This document shows positions 1 through 12,760 of a DNA stretch of 64,000 bases, piece by piece. The position numbers and the translations under genes are program-made. Below the pieces are notes generated by a model that made no database searches, was not told the origin of the DNA, and was given only the letters and a program-made list of their open reading frames with translations. Position 1 is the first letter of the stretch. Every line of letters starts with the position of its first letter. Source of the stretch: Liolophura sinensis (lineage: Eukaryota > Mollusca > Polyplacophora > Chitonida > Chitonidae); assembly GCF_032854445.1 (NCBI RefSeq), contig NC_088303.1, forward strand, positions 24,655,265-24,719,264. Reading direction: 5' to 3'.

Positions 1-2880
1 ATTACCAATAATACTTTGAGAACTTTTACGGTGAATTCAAGCATTTACAGACTCTGTGAATTACAATTTACGCGTGAAAGGGCCATCAAGGAAATGGCTA
101 CGTATCAGATACCAGCGCCACAGCCGATGTCTGTGAAAGGCGATGTCTCGGACAACTGGAAGAATTTTAGAGCATCGTGGGACTATTATGCCAAAGCTGC
201 TGAACTCACTGAGAAAGATGAATCAGTTCAAGCCGCAATTCTATGCAGTGTGATGGGTATGGAATGCGTAAAAGTGATGAACAGTTTAGTGACATTGTCA
301 AATGAAGATAAACAAGTGCCAGGTCGTATTCTAAAGGCACTTGGAGATCATTTTATGCCACAGAAACATTTACTGTTCGAACGAGTGAAATTTGGTTATG
401 CAAATCAGACTGATCAAGAGTCCTAATGTGGTTAGACTGAGACAGTTAGCGGAAACCTGTGAATTTGAGACATTGTGTGAGAGTTTGATTAGAGACAGGT
501 TAGTGATGGGTACTCATGATAGCTCAACTAGAGATAGATTACTTCGAGAACGGCCAGTTCCAGACTTAAATCGTTGCATTGAGGCTTTACGTGCATGTGA
601 ATTGTCAAAAGCTCACAAAGAACAACTACGCAGTGCAACAACAACTGTTAGTGATCCACAAAGTATGGTACATGCAACATCTAAGCAACCCAGAAAGGAG
701 AGAACTCGGAACAAGAAACCAGATCACAAGACACACACGAAGAACACAAACTCATCAGGTTCAAACAAGCACACAGCACACATTGTTTGCCGCTATTGTG
801 GTCAAAATCATGTCAAAGGCAAAGATAATTGCCCATCTTATGGCAAGACCTGTGAGAAATGTGGAAAATTGCACCATTTTTCTTCTGTTTGTAAGTTAAA
901 GACCTACTCAAGGAAGAAATTGCATCAAGCCAGTGCTCACTATGATGAGACAGACACTGATTCTGACGATCTGTTGTTTGCTATACAGAGTATAGGTGCA
1001 ATCACAGATGTGACCGATATGAACAAACACTCAGGTTTCATGGTTCCATTGACATTTCACACAGATTACCCATGCACAATGAAAGTTCAGCTAGATTCAG
1101 GTGCCACATGTAGTGCTATGTCACACCAAGATTTGCTGAAAATTGTGCATCACCGCAAAGTAAAACTAGACAAACCAAAAGGCAAAATTAAGTTGTATGA
1201 TGGTAGTACGATAACACCACTAGGAACATACAAATTCTGCATAAGTCTCAATGGCGGACCAAAGCGTAACATTACATTTGACATTATTGCTAATGCTCCT
1301 TGGCCTATCATAGATGGAATGACGTGTACAGAATGGATGGATAAATTTGTGTACTGATAAAGCAGTCTATATGAATCAAAAAGCCAGTACACACACACCC
1401 CTCACAAAGGATGAAATTTTCCAATCTTATGATGATGTATTCACTGGATTAGGTTGCCTGCCAGGTGAATATCACATTGAAACAGATCCGACAGTACATC
1501 CAGTACAACATGCACCTCGACGCATCCCAGTACATCTCAAAATGCCCTTGAAAAATAAAATAGATGAAATGGAAAGACAGGGTATAATCACAAAGGTTTC
1601 AACTCCAACTGATTGGATAAGCAGTTTAGTCGCAGTCCACAAGCCAGATAAACTCAGAATGTGCATAGATCCTAGAGACTTGAACAAAGCAATAAAGAGA
1701 CCAAAGTACCAAATGCCAACAGTAGATGAGATATTGCCAAAGCTCTCTAAAGCGAAAGTTTTCACTTTTCTTGATGCTAAAGATGGCTTCTTTCAGGTGA
1801 AACTAGATGAAGAAAGTTCTTATCTCACAACATTTTGGACACCTTTTGGAAGATATAGGTACCTGAGAATGCCTCAAGGTATAAGTAGTGCTCCAGAAGA
1901 GTTTCAGCGTAGACAGATTGAAGCTCTGAATGGTCTCGATGGCGTTGATGTTGTTGTAGACGACATACTATGCTATGGATGTGGGGATAGTGTTGAAAGC
2001 GCAAATCAGGATCATGATAAGAACTTCCAGAACTCCAAATTGGAGACCCTATTCGATTACAGCCAATCAACTCTAAAGGTCCCTGGGAAAAAGGCTCTTG
2101 TGTCGCTAAGATTGGAAACCGTTCGTACATAGTGGAATCCGAACATGGAAACTTGTTTAGACGTAACAGGAAGTTCATACGTTATGATCAGAGTGGATGT
2201 CCACAGCCAGATTCAAGTCTGTTGGAAGTGCCTTCGGATTTGCCAGATGCAGAAATAACTAACTGCCAGGATTCAAATGTGGTCAGCCAGCGAGAAAACC
2301 CTCGTGCATCAGTACAGCCAAGTGTATCACGTGACAGTTCCACAAGAACCAGGAGTGGGCGTCAGTGTGTTCTACCGGTGAAATACCAGGACTTTGTAAT
2401 GTGATTTGACAATCTGAATCAGACAGTTAACTTTGGCTGCATGAAGCTATATTTTTTGGTTTAAAATTGAGTTGAAGTTACATGTAAGGCTTCATGTTTA
2501 TTGTCAATGACTTAAAAGCAAGGCTTGCTTATTGATATGCGAACAGTTTATTTGTTTATCACATGGACAGTGATTTATTTGATGATCATTGCAACTTAAA
2601 GCAAACACAAAGATTTTTGAGTTAATTTAAACTTTTCTTTAGGAAAAGGGAGATGTTATGGATATGTCGATGTACATGATCTAGATCCACAATTTCATTG
2701 TGACCCAAGCGCACTTGATGTAGTGGCGAGTACACGAGTCAATTAAAGTCGTATCTGTTGCAGTATTCGGTCGTCGGTTGTATGTCATTATGCTAAGCCC
2801 GCAGACCTAAACAGGAATCTCGCTCCCTCGTTCAATACTCGACGAAATCTAGTCTGATTATCAAAATCTCGCTGTGAGCA
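1..2880 (+). mobile_element. Ty3/gypsy LTR retroelement fossil (3' part, cut by window edge)
   Basis: Seen: a gag-like region (about 90-430), paired CCHC-type zinc knuckles (about 785-895, first knuckle CRYCG), a retroviral-type aspartic protease with the motif LDSGAT (about 1085-1340), a Ty3/gypsy reverse transcriptase (about 1420-2010, with the motif FLDAKDGFFQVKL), and a basic pol C-terminal tail (about 2110-2400). A purine-rich tract at 2641-2654 is followed by TGTTATGG at 2655, the probable start of the 3' LTR. The LTR end is not clear and is placed near 2880. The 5' LTR is outside the window. RNase H and integrase core are not recognisable. Known: this part order is that of Ty3/gypsy elements. 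Inferred: an old fossil with several breaks. The RT resembles that of the element at 47956-52706, so they belong to related lineages. Confidence 0.85.
2655..2880 (+). repeat. probable 3' LTR of the Ty3/gypsy fossil
   Basis: It starts directly after a polypurine tract with TGTTATGG and contains an AATTAAA polyadenylation-like signal near 2741. The 5' partner is off the window, so the right boundary is only a guess. Confidence 0.45.
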
Positions 2881-3500
2881 TTGAATCTCGATTTAATCTC
2901 GTCTAAATGTCGCCTGTTTTCAGTCTCGTCAGAATGTTGCTGTCTTCCCGAAATAAGTTATTTTATACTCAAACGGAAGTTTCACATACGAGCGACCTGC
3001 GGAGATTTGGGCTTATCGGCACCAATAGACCTATTTATTTTATATAAGGACATTAGCGGGTTACTTCCCACCGATTTGTTGACGGTTACGTTGACGCTAG
3101 CAGCCGTGTTTGTATTGGTCGCTGTAGCCGCAATAATGGGTTTTAATTGCAATTAATGACGTGAATGGATATTTACATGAGTTAAACCTGTCGACAAGGG
3201 ACGGAACTGTTGAGAACAGTCTCCTTAAACCTTGCATTGTGTCTTGACCTGATTTTAACACTGTTGCTGAGGATTCCAGACAGTAACAGGATCTCAATCA
3301 GGGGCAGGGGTCCAAACGCAAATCCTCCGCTGGTAGCACCGACTAGACCCGAGTAGAATGCGAGACTTGGTCGTAATTCGGGCGACAGTGTGACATTCAG
3401 ACAACATTTAGTCGAGTACTCGAAATTTAAACTCAAAAAAGATAAATAAATATATGCATATACACGTGTGTGATGCATATAGCAGCATACTCTGGCAACG
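2881..3500. other. no feature recognised
   Basis: Short open frames exist on both strands but none has a recognisable domain, splice context or repeat identity. Confidence 0.4.
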
Positions 3501-3514
3501 GAAAACGAATTCAG

Positions 3515-3640
3515 TTCTCCGGCCGTACGTGGGAATGTCCGTACGGATGGTCGTGGGTTTCCCTCGCGCTATGCTCGGTTTCCGCCCGAAATATTCTTGA
3601 GTATGGCGTAAACAGCAAATCAGATAAATAAATAGATCCA
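3515..3640 (+). repeat. SINE family A, 3' fragment
   Basis: Family A body from the CTCCGGCCGTACGTGGGAA block through GTCGTGGGTTTCC to the GAGTATGGCGTAAAC tail and an AAATA-rich end. The tRNA-like head is missing. The copy is diverged and lacks the internal block that normally ends in the CATAATGCTGGCC motif. Confidence 0.8.
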
Positions 3641-6600
3641 GTTCTCTGCGCCAATTAATATTATATATTGAGATCACCTAGGCGACCTGAGTTTTGACTT
3701 TATATTATAAATTTTACAGCAGTGGGTAGGAGAAACAAAACACAACCAAATGTCATCAAGCCGACAGCAGTTATATGACTTAAAATACCAATGCATCTGT
3801 GCTTATATTCGCGACTGTTACAAGCATCTTCATATCTCGACAATGATTTGCACTGAAGCAGAAGGTGAAAACCAGTCGTGAAGATTGCATACAGCCAGTG
3901 AAACATTCCTCAATTGTAGGTCTGTCCTGGGTCATGTCCATAATTCAACATAACTGCATGCACGTGACAGGAAATCGACTCCAATGTTTGATTGATTCCT
4001 CTTAGAATTAATTGCTTCACGTAGTCAATAGCAATCTTCTAATTAAAGCTGGCTATAGGGTCTCGGGAATACATGCTTCGTGAATACATGGGAATACAAG
4101 TCTTCGCTTGGACAGGCAATTTCTAAATATCCCAGTCCTCATTGTCTAAGGGAGCTGGGCTACAAATATGCATCGACATAGATCGCATATCTAACTGCTT
4201 GCTCAATCTAACACAGGTTGAAGACCACCTGTCTTTCACCAGTATGGCGAGCATATCTGTACGTCACGTGTGGGAATGCTCATCAGCTACATGCCTAAGT
4301 TTGGCATATGTTTTGGCCCCCCTTTTTTTCGACCCAACCATATACAAAAAACACACCACTGAATGTTCTTTGCTTTCTTCATTGTGTTGAATCGGATGTT
4401 AAAACATTTGTTTTAACTTGTTCAAACAGATAAGCGCATTGTAATTCTATTGGTCAGATATTTTAACCTGGGGGAAAATTGTTCATGTCGTCATTTCGTC
4501 CTGGTATCTGAAATTTTATAATTTGTAGCATTTGACAATGTCACTCAGCATTCCAACGGACTGAAAACTCACGTCAACTAATTCCTCATTATCCGCCAGC
4601 ATCCATTAAAACTAAGTGCAATGTTTGCCCTATTTTATGGCATATTTTCAGAAAAGCAATAATGCAAACGATGTTAATCTTTTATGAAGCCGTGCCTGCG
4701 TGTTTTCTATCACAAAGAACGGGAGAATAAATGTCGAGTTAACCTAGGTTTTTATCATAATGCTGGAAAGGAATTCCCATTTTGATTCTGTGGGTTCTTT
4801 TAGCTACTCGTTCATATGGCCTCCATCTTAGCACACAAATTTTCAATATTTTAAAGTTAAAGGCTCCGTACATCTGTTTGTATTTACTTTGATTGGTAGT
4901 TAGAGCATGTCTCCGGTTGCCCACGACCTCTCCACTTCCCTGACTACAGGCTTGATTACTCTGGTAAATGTATAATAAACATTTTACAGTAAATTGAGTA
5001 AATATTTCACAACTCACATAGCGCGTATCGGTATTTCAAAGGAAAATCAGTATGTACATGTAAAGTATGGAAGCGATCCGAAAACTAAATTTGTGCCAAA
5101 ATGTGCAGTATAAGCCCTCTTCATTACAACCTTGAGGATGGATTTGTTTCTCTTAAAACACATTCACACGTACGGCTATATGGGATCCAAGGGCTTCCGG
5201 GACCTTGGCGGAACCTGGACCCTCGCCTCAGTGGTATTTGAGAAACTACGAGCAACAGTTGATTTATAAAAGATGAGCGACTAGACGCAGGGCACCGTGT
5301 CGATTCTTTTTCAAGAATCAACTGTTCCGAGTTGTTTCTCCTACGTAAACATGGTTTTAGTAATGTAAAAACTATCGAGTCTTTTTCAAGAATCGCGCAG
5401 TATCATTTAAAACAAATATTTAAAATAAAAAACGCAACATCACAATTAGCGGCAATGAATGCTCTTTCATGCCAAACTGTGCTGCATTTATTTGCATAGT
5501 TGAAAATGTTGGGTAGAATGGTTGATCTTTCGTGACGGTGTTACATGAAGTTTTAATGCAACAGCATTAGAGCTTTCAGCCAATGGGAGTCCAGTTGGTT
5601 GTACAGGTTCCTACATGAGCATACACTGGGTGTGTAAGATTATGTAATGGAGCAAATCCCATCCCCGGTGCATTGCTTATAATAATATATAATAGTAATA
5701 TGAGTGACCTTTGACACGCAATAAAATACTACACATCTCTTCGTCAGCAGATTTTTTTTTCACTGTTCATAATTCTAAACATGACGTTAGAATGTATACT
5801 CTTACCTTGTATGCATACACGTTCCAGAATTGGTAGACAACAATTCCAGATAGCAAAACAATTAACTGAACAACTAAAGTTGGCTTACGGCCATTGGTAT
5901 TGAGAAAATAGGTTGTATTTTTTCATAATGTGACCGCCCCGGATTCGTAACTGTTTTGTTGTCACTCTGCTGTTACATACAAGTTCTGTGTGAGTTTCAA
6001 TTGTAGGTGGTGCCTGATGACTGTTTGTCCCTTGCAAAGACTAGTACATCTCTTTAAAAACGAAGTGGTCGGTTAGATAAAGGATTGACGTCACAACAAA
6101 CGTTTCAAGCCGTCTAAAAGGAGAATAATGTATAGTCTTCCGGAATACCTCTTTGGGATATTGGAATGTTTTAGAGACTTCTATTCCTGGGTTCAAATGC
6201 TGCTACACCAGACCGAGCGCACTCATGTGGTACAAGTCATGAGATTTCACCACTCGAATCACTAAACCCCAAGTGTGGATTCTTGATAAACAATCAGCTG
6301 CTCAGACAATAGTGTGACTTCACAGAAAAGTTTAACACACACACACTTTTCGTTTGCTTCCAACGACCCTAAAATAATATAATTCTGACGATATATTTTC
6401 ACATATTGTGAACGCGTGTGATCTACATGCATTTGTTGTTTGAAACCTTGGTATTTGATGTTAAAGTTCCCTTTCTGCCTGAAAGAACTGTTTTGATCGA
6501 GTGCGATATTCGAACGCTTTAACAAAGTGTCATACAGTACTGCAACAGTGTGGCTTGATCACATAACCGTGCAGCACGCAGCACGTGTTACAGGGCAAAT

Positions 6601-7470
6601 TATCACGCAGTACTGGTACTCTGGGGCTCGATCACAGAACCGCATAGCCCGGAGCAGTTGTCACACGGCGCTGTGCAGCTGTCACAAAGTCCCACGCGGT
6701 GGGTGCTACTGTGTTGTCACAGGGTAGGCTTACAGTTCAAAGTAGCATGCAGTACCGGTACTCTGTGGCAGTCACAAAGTTTGGTATAGTACTCTGGGGC
6801 TCGATAACATAACTTTTCTGAGCAGTACCGCTCAGAACATTACACTAGCTACCTTGGTACCACAACTTTACTATGTATATATGCAAGCCATACATAAAGA
6901 CTGTTGCTGACAAACCTTTTGGAGTAAAGCTAGCCGGGGAATTTAAGCCACAATTTTTAAGCCTCCTTGTTTAATCTGATAAAGTATTATGCAACATCTT
7001 CAGATACCGGATGTGTTTTTCCTTTCTAGATCTCTCAGCATGGGTATCAAGAAAGAGCGAGCAACATAATAGGGCCTACGCCCCATCATTGTACTAAGGT
7101 CTAACCATAACGTTTTCAATGGTCATCCCAATTCAGTAACAAGTAATGCATTTGCAAGTTGTGCCAAATAATTTTCATTAATTAGTTTGCTTCGTGTGTC
7201 CCAGATGTTTGGTCTTATAAAGAGATTTGCTTTCGCTAGTTGGGCTAAAGCCTTATGTCATAAACTTTGTGTAGTATCGGTACCTGACAAAGGCGGTTGG
7301 TTTCTCAGGTGCCTGTCTGGGTCCAAGTGCCGTAGTAGTTTTTCCAGTTAAGTTCATGAGTACAACATAAATCATCTAAGACATAACTTAAATAGATAAT
7401 AGCAATATATGTAACACGTTTTTCCTTAAAGCGGATAAAAGCGTCCATACCATGCAGTTTGTTGATCATT
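3641..7470. other. intergenic stretch, no gene recognised
   Basis: AT-rich DNA with scattered short open frames. A minus-strand 68-codon frame at 3700-3906 ends in a hydrophobic stretch, but nothing supports it as a gene. At 6530-6830 there is a degenerate tandem pattern (blocks like GTACTCTGGGGCTCGAT recur about three times). No RNA gene seen. Confidence 0.4.
6530..6830. repeat. degenerate tandem repeat
   Basis: Blocks containing GCAGTACTGGTACTCTGGGG, GCAGTACCGGTACTCTGTGG and AGTACTCTGGGGCTCGATAA recur with CACA(G/A)-rich links. The copies are heavily diverged and the period is irregular. Confidence 0.4.
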
Positions 7471-7475
7471 GTTGG

Positions 7476-7692
7476 AGTCTCTCACCAATGCGGTCGCTGT
7501 GAGTTCAAGTCCAGATCATGCTGGCTTCCTCTCCGGCCGTTAGTGGGAAGGTCTGTCAACCTGCGGACCTGCGGTCGTGGGTTTCCCCCGGGCTGTGCCC
7601 GGTTTCCACCCACCATAATGCTGGCCGTCGTATAAGTGAAATATCCTTGAGTACGGCGTAAAAACACCAATCAAAAAAAAAATCAAATGAAA
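7476..7692 (+). repeat. SINE family A, 5'-truncated
   Basis: Starts in the tRNA-like head at TCTCACCAATGCGGTCGCTG, includes the B-box-like GAGTTCAAGTCC, the GGAAACC/CCCGGTTTCC core (as GGTTTCCACCCACCATAATG), and ends with GAGTACGGCGTAAAAACACC followed by an A-rich tail. Confidence 0.9.
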
Positions 7693-10184
7693 AAAATCAG
7701 ATTAACACCAGGTCACGGGATTAGCCATTGGCTCGTGGTTCTTAACAACTTAAGATTATTTGACATGTCACAGTGGCGTTTAATGAAGGAATAATTAAAA
7801 ATTAATAGAGAACCGGAGAATAGAGAACAGATCGGGGCTAATTCATCAATAGAGATTACGTCGTGGACAGCCACGTCTACTGTACAAAAGCCGACGTTAC
7901 AGCTCCAATCCTGCTTCAGGCTCCGTTTGACTCGCAAATTTGTAAACAATGACAAAACGAATGGAACCTAGCTGGCCAGAAACCGCCAACTCAATCGAGT
8001 TGTTGTCATACATAGTTTTCTCTTGTCGTAGTTTTCGGATTCCAATTCCGGCTTGAAAATCTAGCGTAATTAGAAAAGCGTACAGAGAAGGCTATAAGCT
8101 GACAGTTAAACGCTAAGTGAATACTCAATGACAAATGAAACTAACGACCACACTACAAGTGGTCACCTTCTTCTAGACCGATCGAGAGCACGACTTCCCC
8201 AGAAATATACCAATAAAATTGTTTTGAGAATACACCGGACAAGTAATTATTACGTGCATGTTATGAACAATCCAACCGTTCCAAAATGCTGTGGTATACA
8301 CAGCTATTATGCCGGTTAAAAGAAGTTTGACTCTCGCGTGAACTATACACTAAAGTAACAGAACACAACTTCACTAAAGGTTATGCTTTGCTTGAATTTG
8401 CGCAAAGAATGCATGTAAACGCATATCAGGGTGATATTGAGTGAAAACGAGCTTTTGTCCAAATCCGTTGAGTTGGTGCTTGTGAAACAAAAACTAAATC
8501 GATTTTTCATACCTGACATTAAAAGACTTATTTAAGTTGGTTTTATAATTGTGCAGAAGAAAAAAGAAAAAAATTTTACATTTTTCGTTTCAGTTTTACG
8601 GATGTTCAAACGGAAACGGAAAAGATACCAGTAAACATATAATCAGATTTTAGGAGAAAACAAAATTCAGACGGTGTACAATACAAACACCTCATGAATT
8701 CGAACCTAGCTAACGTTTCCATCGGTGATGTGCAATTTTTTACCTGTTCGAGTAAAATTTCTGTAACACTTTTTGGTTTAGAGTAAACAATGTATTAAAA
8801 TTCTTCAAACAAAATAACATAGAGTTAAAAGAAAAACATAAAAACGATATATACAGAGGTGAAAGAGTACGTTGGTTACAACGATTTTTACTGTTTTTAA
8901 TATACACATACACAGTCTCCCACATAAGAATGTTTAAATTTCGAGATGGCAAAGTTAAAATTTCGTCTGGAAAGTGGAAATTTTAACTTTTTGCTCGAAC
9001 TTCCGACTTGTCTATAATGTTTTTCAGCATGACAATAATATGCTTCATTTCAGAGTTCATTTCTTCGTGTAAGTTGCTTACATGTCTTAATCAAACCCCA
9101 ACAAACACAGTGCCTATGTCGCACATGTACCGGTGGTACCATTGCATCGGTTAAGAGAAAGATTTATGTTTGTTTACTTGAACTTACTTTTATATGCAAT
9201 TTCACAGTTAGTTTTAAGCTACCCTTTATTGCACTATACTAGCCGGGTTTTGCGATAGCTCCGTGCTGTCCATGGACAGAGATTTTATTCGGCGACTTTA
9301 GAGGCAGTCCACATAAAATATCTCTGTGCACTCAATAGGTTGCTTCTACTTTGATTTGTTTAATTTTTTTATTGATTTATTGAGGTGCTGATTGACTCAT
9401 CCAGTACTAACACCTAATTATGAGAAGAGACAAGAGACAAGAATGCATGATCGGGATTCAACCTCTCTAATTGGCGATAAGGTGTCTTTATTAACCATAT
9501 TCTTCCTTTTCATCAAGTTTTAAAAGCAGGTGTATCATATAGGCTATAAGCAAATCATACTTACCATAATGCTGGCCGCCGCTGTCTATTTTACTTGAAC
9601 ATTTCATATTCCTTGAATATTGTGTATACTGTCAAACTTAAAACAGGGACGAAAGAATTAGAGCATCTAATACCTATCTCTTTTCCTGATGTAACAGGTT
9701 ATGGGTAAAATGAAACAGGCCTAGCATTGCATTTCATCAATGAACTATTACAACACTGTCACTGTCACAAAATAAGCAGACGCCGGTTCTTTGTCCCACT
9801 TGACCGGCACTGCCTGACACTGACGGACAGAATTGCTGATCCTTCTGGTCAGTGCTCGAAGGTGGAGGATGATCACATATCCCTGACAAACACTTGGTAG
9901 TCGGATCATCCAGCAAACAGATCTAATTACAAAGGCTTTCTCTGCTAACTCTCTTGGTATTCGGCCCCAGTGCCATCCGTCCGTCCAGGCAGGCAATTGA
10001 GGTCGCCAGCCAAATCACCCTTGGTCAGCTACACCAGCCTCCCCTTTGTGTCCTCATCTCTTGTGGTCAATAGCCCGGTGATTGATACACCGGTGTTGAA
10101 GTGCGAGAGATGAGAGGGTCAAGATTTGCTCAAATCGCGGATTAAAAATGTTAATGTTCGCCACTCCATTAGAGTCTAACCCTA
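7693..10184. other. intergenic stretch, no gene recognised
   Basis: No recognisable coding domain. A small family A SINE piece (CCATAATGCTGGCCGCCG) lies near 9564-9625. The last 50 bases lead directly into the macrosatellite. Confidence 0.4.
9564..9625 (+). repeat. SINE family A, tiny 3' fragment
   Basis: CCATAATGCTGGCCGCCG followed by a diverged TTCCTTGAATATTGTGTATA, matching the end of family A copies. Confidence 0.5.
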
Positions 10185-11350
10185 CGCGGAATAAGTACTG
10201 GCGCTCTCGGGTTAAGTCGTTTACTACGTTTTAAGCCTTTATTCGCCATGGTATAATTGAAAAGTTTGTATTAATATTGTGATTAGTTAGAAAAATATTC
10301 TAACTGAGTTGAACTGACAAGAGGTCGGATTTCGCCAGTTACATGTAATCAGTTACCAGCTAACAAATTGTTGTTGTTTCTCTAGTTTTACTCTTTATGT
10401 CGTACTTTCTTATTGTATTATTCACCACTTTTTGCCAGACTTATGTGGCAAGCTGCCATTGTACTAAGCAGATTTCTTCTCTACAGATAATGACAGAGAT
10501 TTCACTCCGTAAGCCTGTTTATCAATTCTTGGGTGTTCTTGCTTATATTAAGCAGCCGCCATCCATGATAGCTTTTTAAGTCGACTCCCGGCCAGAGACG
10601 AAATACTTCGGTTTAGGCTGTTAGTACCTTATGGCAGTTCACTTCTTGTAGTTCAAAGACGTTTCTCACCATCTACCTTTAAAATGATTTATTGCCTGGT
10701 CTCCCCGCCCTGGGGTACCCATGCCTAGATTGACAGGTACTCTGCAGGACGCTATAGGGTCGGGCCGGCTTTCTGAGGGTCATAACTACTCGGCCAACAA
10801 GATGACACACGACTCTGTTATCCATAGGGCTCAGTTTCTGCTACAATACGAACAGGTTTAATCCCCCCACTGGTTTGCGGTCTGTCCCAAATCGCCTGCA
10901 ACAATACAACCAAAAGTCGGACTCCACAATATTAGGCGAGTTCGTTGAATGGAACCCATATTTTCTACCCTTAACCGACTCCAGGACAAACAATTAATTG
11001 GAAATACAAAGTGTGCTGTTCTTTTCTTCCTCTTGGTTACATGTTTCTTGCTTCAGATCACTCTGTCACTTACTTCTCGGCTGGGCTGTGATCGCATCTT
11101 TTAACACCTTTGCATTTCCCAACATGGGTCGATAACTGCTCCAGATCCGTAACCACCTATTGTGTGATCTCTTTAATTATTTATTCAGTGGTGCTATCAC
11201 GTAAAATATAAAAACAAATAAAAGATAAAAGATTTGGAATTCTTTATCAAACATTTAATTCGTTTCGATGTGATGAGCCGAAAATCATCAACAATAATTG
11301 GGCAAAAGTAATTGTAAGACATATTGCAAATGTTTCCAAGTACATGGAGA

Positions 11351-11441
11351 TGTTCTCGGTGAGGATGGAACTCACAACACTCAGACAGCCCTTGCAAGCG
11401 TTATTATGAGAAAAATGCGCTGCATATTGGTTTACCGTCCA
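11351..11441 (-). pseudogene. tRNA-Met-like relic, type a (one per full unit)
   Basis: It aligns base for base over 91 nt with the intact tRNA-Met gene 80 bases away, including the CTCATAAT anticodon region, an intron-sized insert and a T-arm-like GTGAGTTCCATCCTCAC. Acceptor and D stems no longer pair, so it is a pseudogene. Equivalent relics, each exactly 91 nt: 13892-13982, 16306-16396, 18889-18979 and 21471-21561. Confidence 0.8.
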
Positions 11442-11520
11442 AATTTTTGACCAAAGCAGTACGTCAAAGCGGAAAGATTTAAAATTGTTTCAGAAACATT
11501 CCTATTACATACAAAATATA

Positions 11521-11611
11521 TGCCCCAGGTGAGGATCGAACTCACGACCTTCAGATAGCCCGTTCATTTGTGATTATGAGACTGACGCGCTGCCTACTGC
11601 TCTACCGAGGC
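11521..11611 (-). tRNA. tRNA-Met(CAT), elongator type, with 18-nt intron, unit 1
   Basis: On the minus strand a 73-nt mature tRNA can be folded once an 18-nt intron (ATCACAAATGAACGGGCT) is removed just after base 37. The anticodon loop is CTCATAA, the T-loop TTCGATC, the discriminator A. The T-loop is of elongator, not initiator, type. The acceptor stem pairs with two G-T wobbles. This copy has a D-stem mismatch (GAGC against GCGC) that units 2-5 lack, so it may be the weakest of the five. A TTTT run lies 6 bases after the discriminator, a possible Pol III stop. Confidence 0.75.
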
Positions 11612-11809
11612 CGCTGATGACAATGTTTTCTATAAACTTTACATTAGTGTCGACAAAGCAATTGAGGTAAAAGGTAAAACATTTCGAATTATTTATCAAA
11701 CATTTAATTCCTTTCGATGTGATGAGCCGAAAAGAGTTTAAATGCATCAAAAATAATTGGACAAAAGCAAATGTAAGATATATTGCAAATGTTTCCAAGT
11801 ACATGGAGA

Positions 11810-11897
11810 TGTTCTCGGTGAGGATGGAACTCACAACACTCAGACTGCCCGTCCAAGTGTGATTTGAGAAAGATGCGCTGAGAAATTTAACCGTCCA
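11810..11897 (-). pseudogene. tRNA-Met-like relic, type c (one per unit)
   Basis: Second decayed relative of the tRNA-Met gene, upstream of it on the minus strand, with the T-arm best preserved and a broken D arm. Counterparts: 14351-14439, 16765-16852, 19348-19436, 21930-22018 and 23923-24007 (the last in the shortened unit). Relics a and c share a 150-180 bp downstream tail (from CATCTCCATGTACTTGG to the AATTAAATGTTTGATAAA block), so they are duplicated modules. Confidence 0.75.
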
Positions 11898-12429
11898 AAT
11901 TTTTGACCAAAACAGTACGTCAAAACAGAAAGATTTAAAATAGTTTTTCAAACATTCCTATTTCATTCAATATAAGAGACAAGTGAGTGAAAAATCTATA
12001 ACTGATTTATTAGGTGTGTCCTCGCCCAAAAGCGATTCAACGTGTTTCAGATCAAAACACGAATTTATTATCCCGATTATGATTGACGATGGGTTCTGTC
12101 TTATTCCATCGCAGCTGGTCAAGCAAATGAAATACACTAATACATCGTTGTCATATTTAATCTTTGACCAAGCTTGTACCACGGTCTATCTTCTCTCCAG
12201 CTGAACTCTAATGAGCAAAAATAGTCGTAAATATTGACATGTTTTCATGGGTCGTATTACGCTGATTTCGTGGCGTGTAACATTTCCTATTCGTTACAGC
12301 TTCAGTGAGTAAGCAATTGACAGTGTTACAGAGAAAGCAGTAAAAATGGTTGCACTTAATCTGTGAGGTGAGAAATGCTGGAGTTAAGTATTCGCAACTC
12401 GTGGCATTGGTATACTGGTCGCAAAAGTT

Positions 12430-12760
12430 GAGCGGATTAAGCAGTGGAGAACTCGGGTTAAGTTCTCAACTCCTGGGATTAAGTATTAGCGCACTCGGAT
12501 TAAGTAATGAACTGCTCAGATTAAGTACTGGCGCACTGGCATAAAATGATGAACCACTCGAAGAAAGTACTGGCGCAATCAGATTAAATATTGAAGTACT
12601 CAGATTAGGTACAGGCGTACTCGGATTAAATAATGAACTACTCAGATTGAGTACTGGCGTAATCAGGTCAAGTTCTGAACTACTCGGATTAAGTACTTGC
12701 GTACTCAAGTTACGTTCTGAACTACGCGGAATAAGTACTGGCGCTCTCGGGTTAAGTCGT
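12430..12760. repeat. 21-bp minisatellite, unit 1/2 border (about 16 copies)
   Basis: Imperfect 21-bp repeats such as CTCGGATTAAGTAATGAACT alternate with GATTAAGTACTGGCGCACT, giving a partly dimeric 42-bp pattern. Because 21 is a multiple of three, both strands stay open for long stretches; no protein is implied. Confidence 0.9.

Noticed and set aside
3700-3906. 68-codon minus-strand frame with a hydrophobic C-terminus
   Set aside because: Looks like a membrane segment, but no splice site, domain or neighbour supports it.
10397-10579. Recurrent 60-codon frame starting MSYFLIVLFTTFCQTYVASC with a hydrophobic start
   Set aside because: It recurs only because the unit is repeated, and it is lost or shifted in units 3, 4 and 6. 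No selection for the frame is visible.
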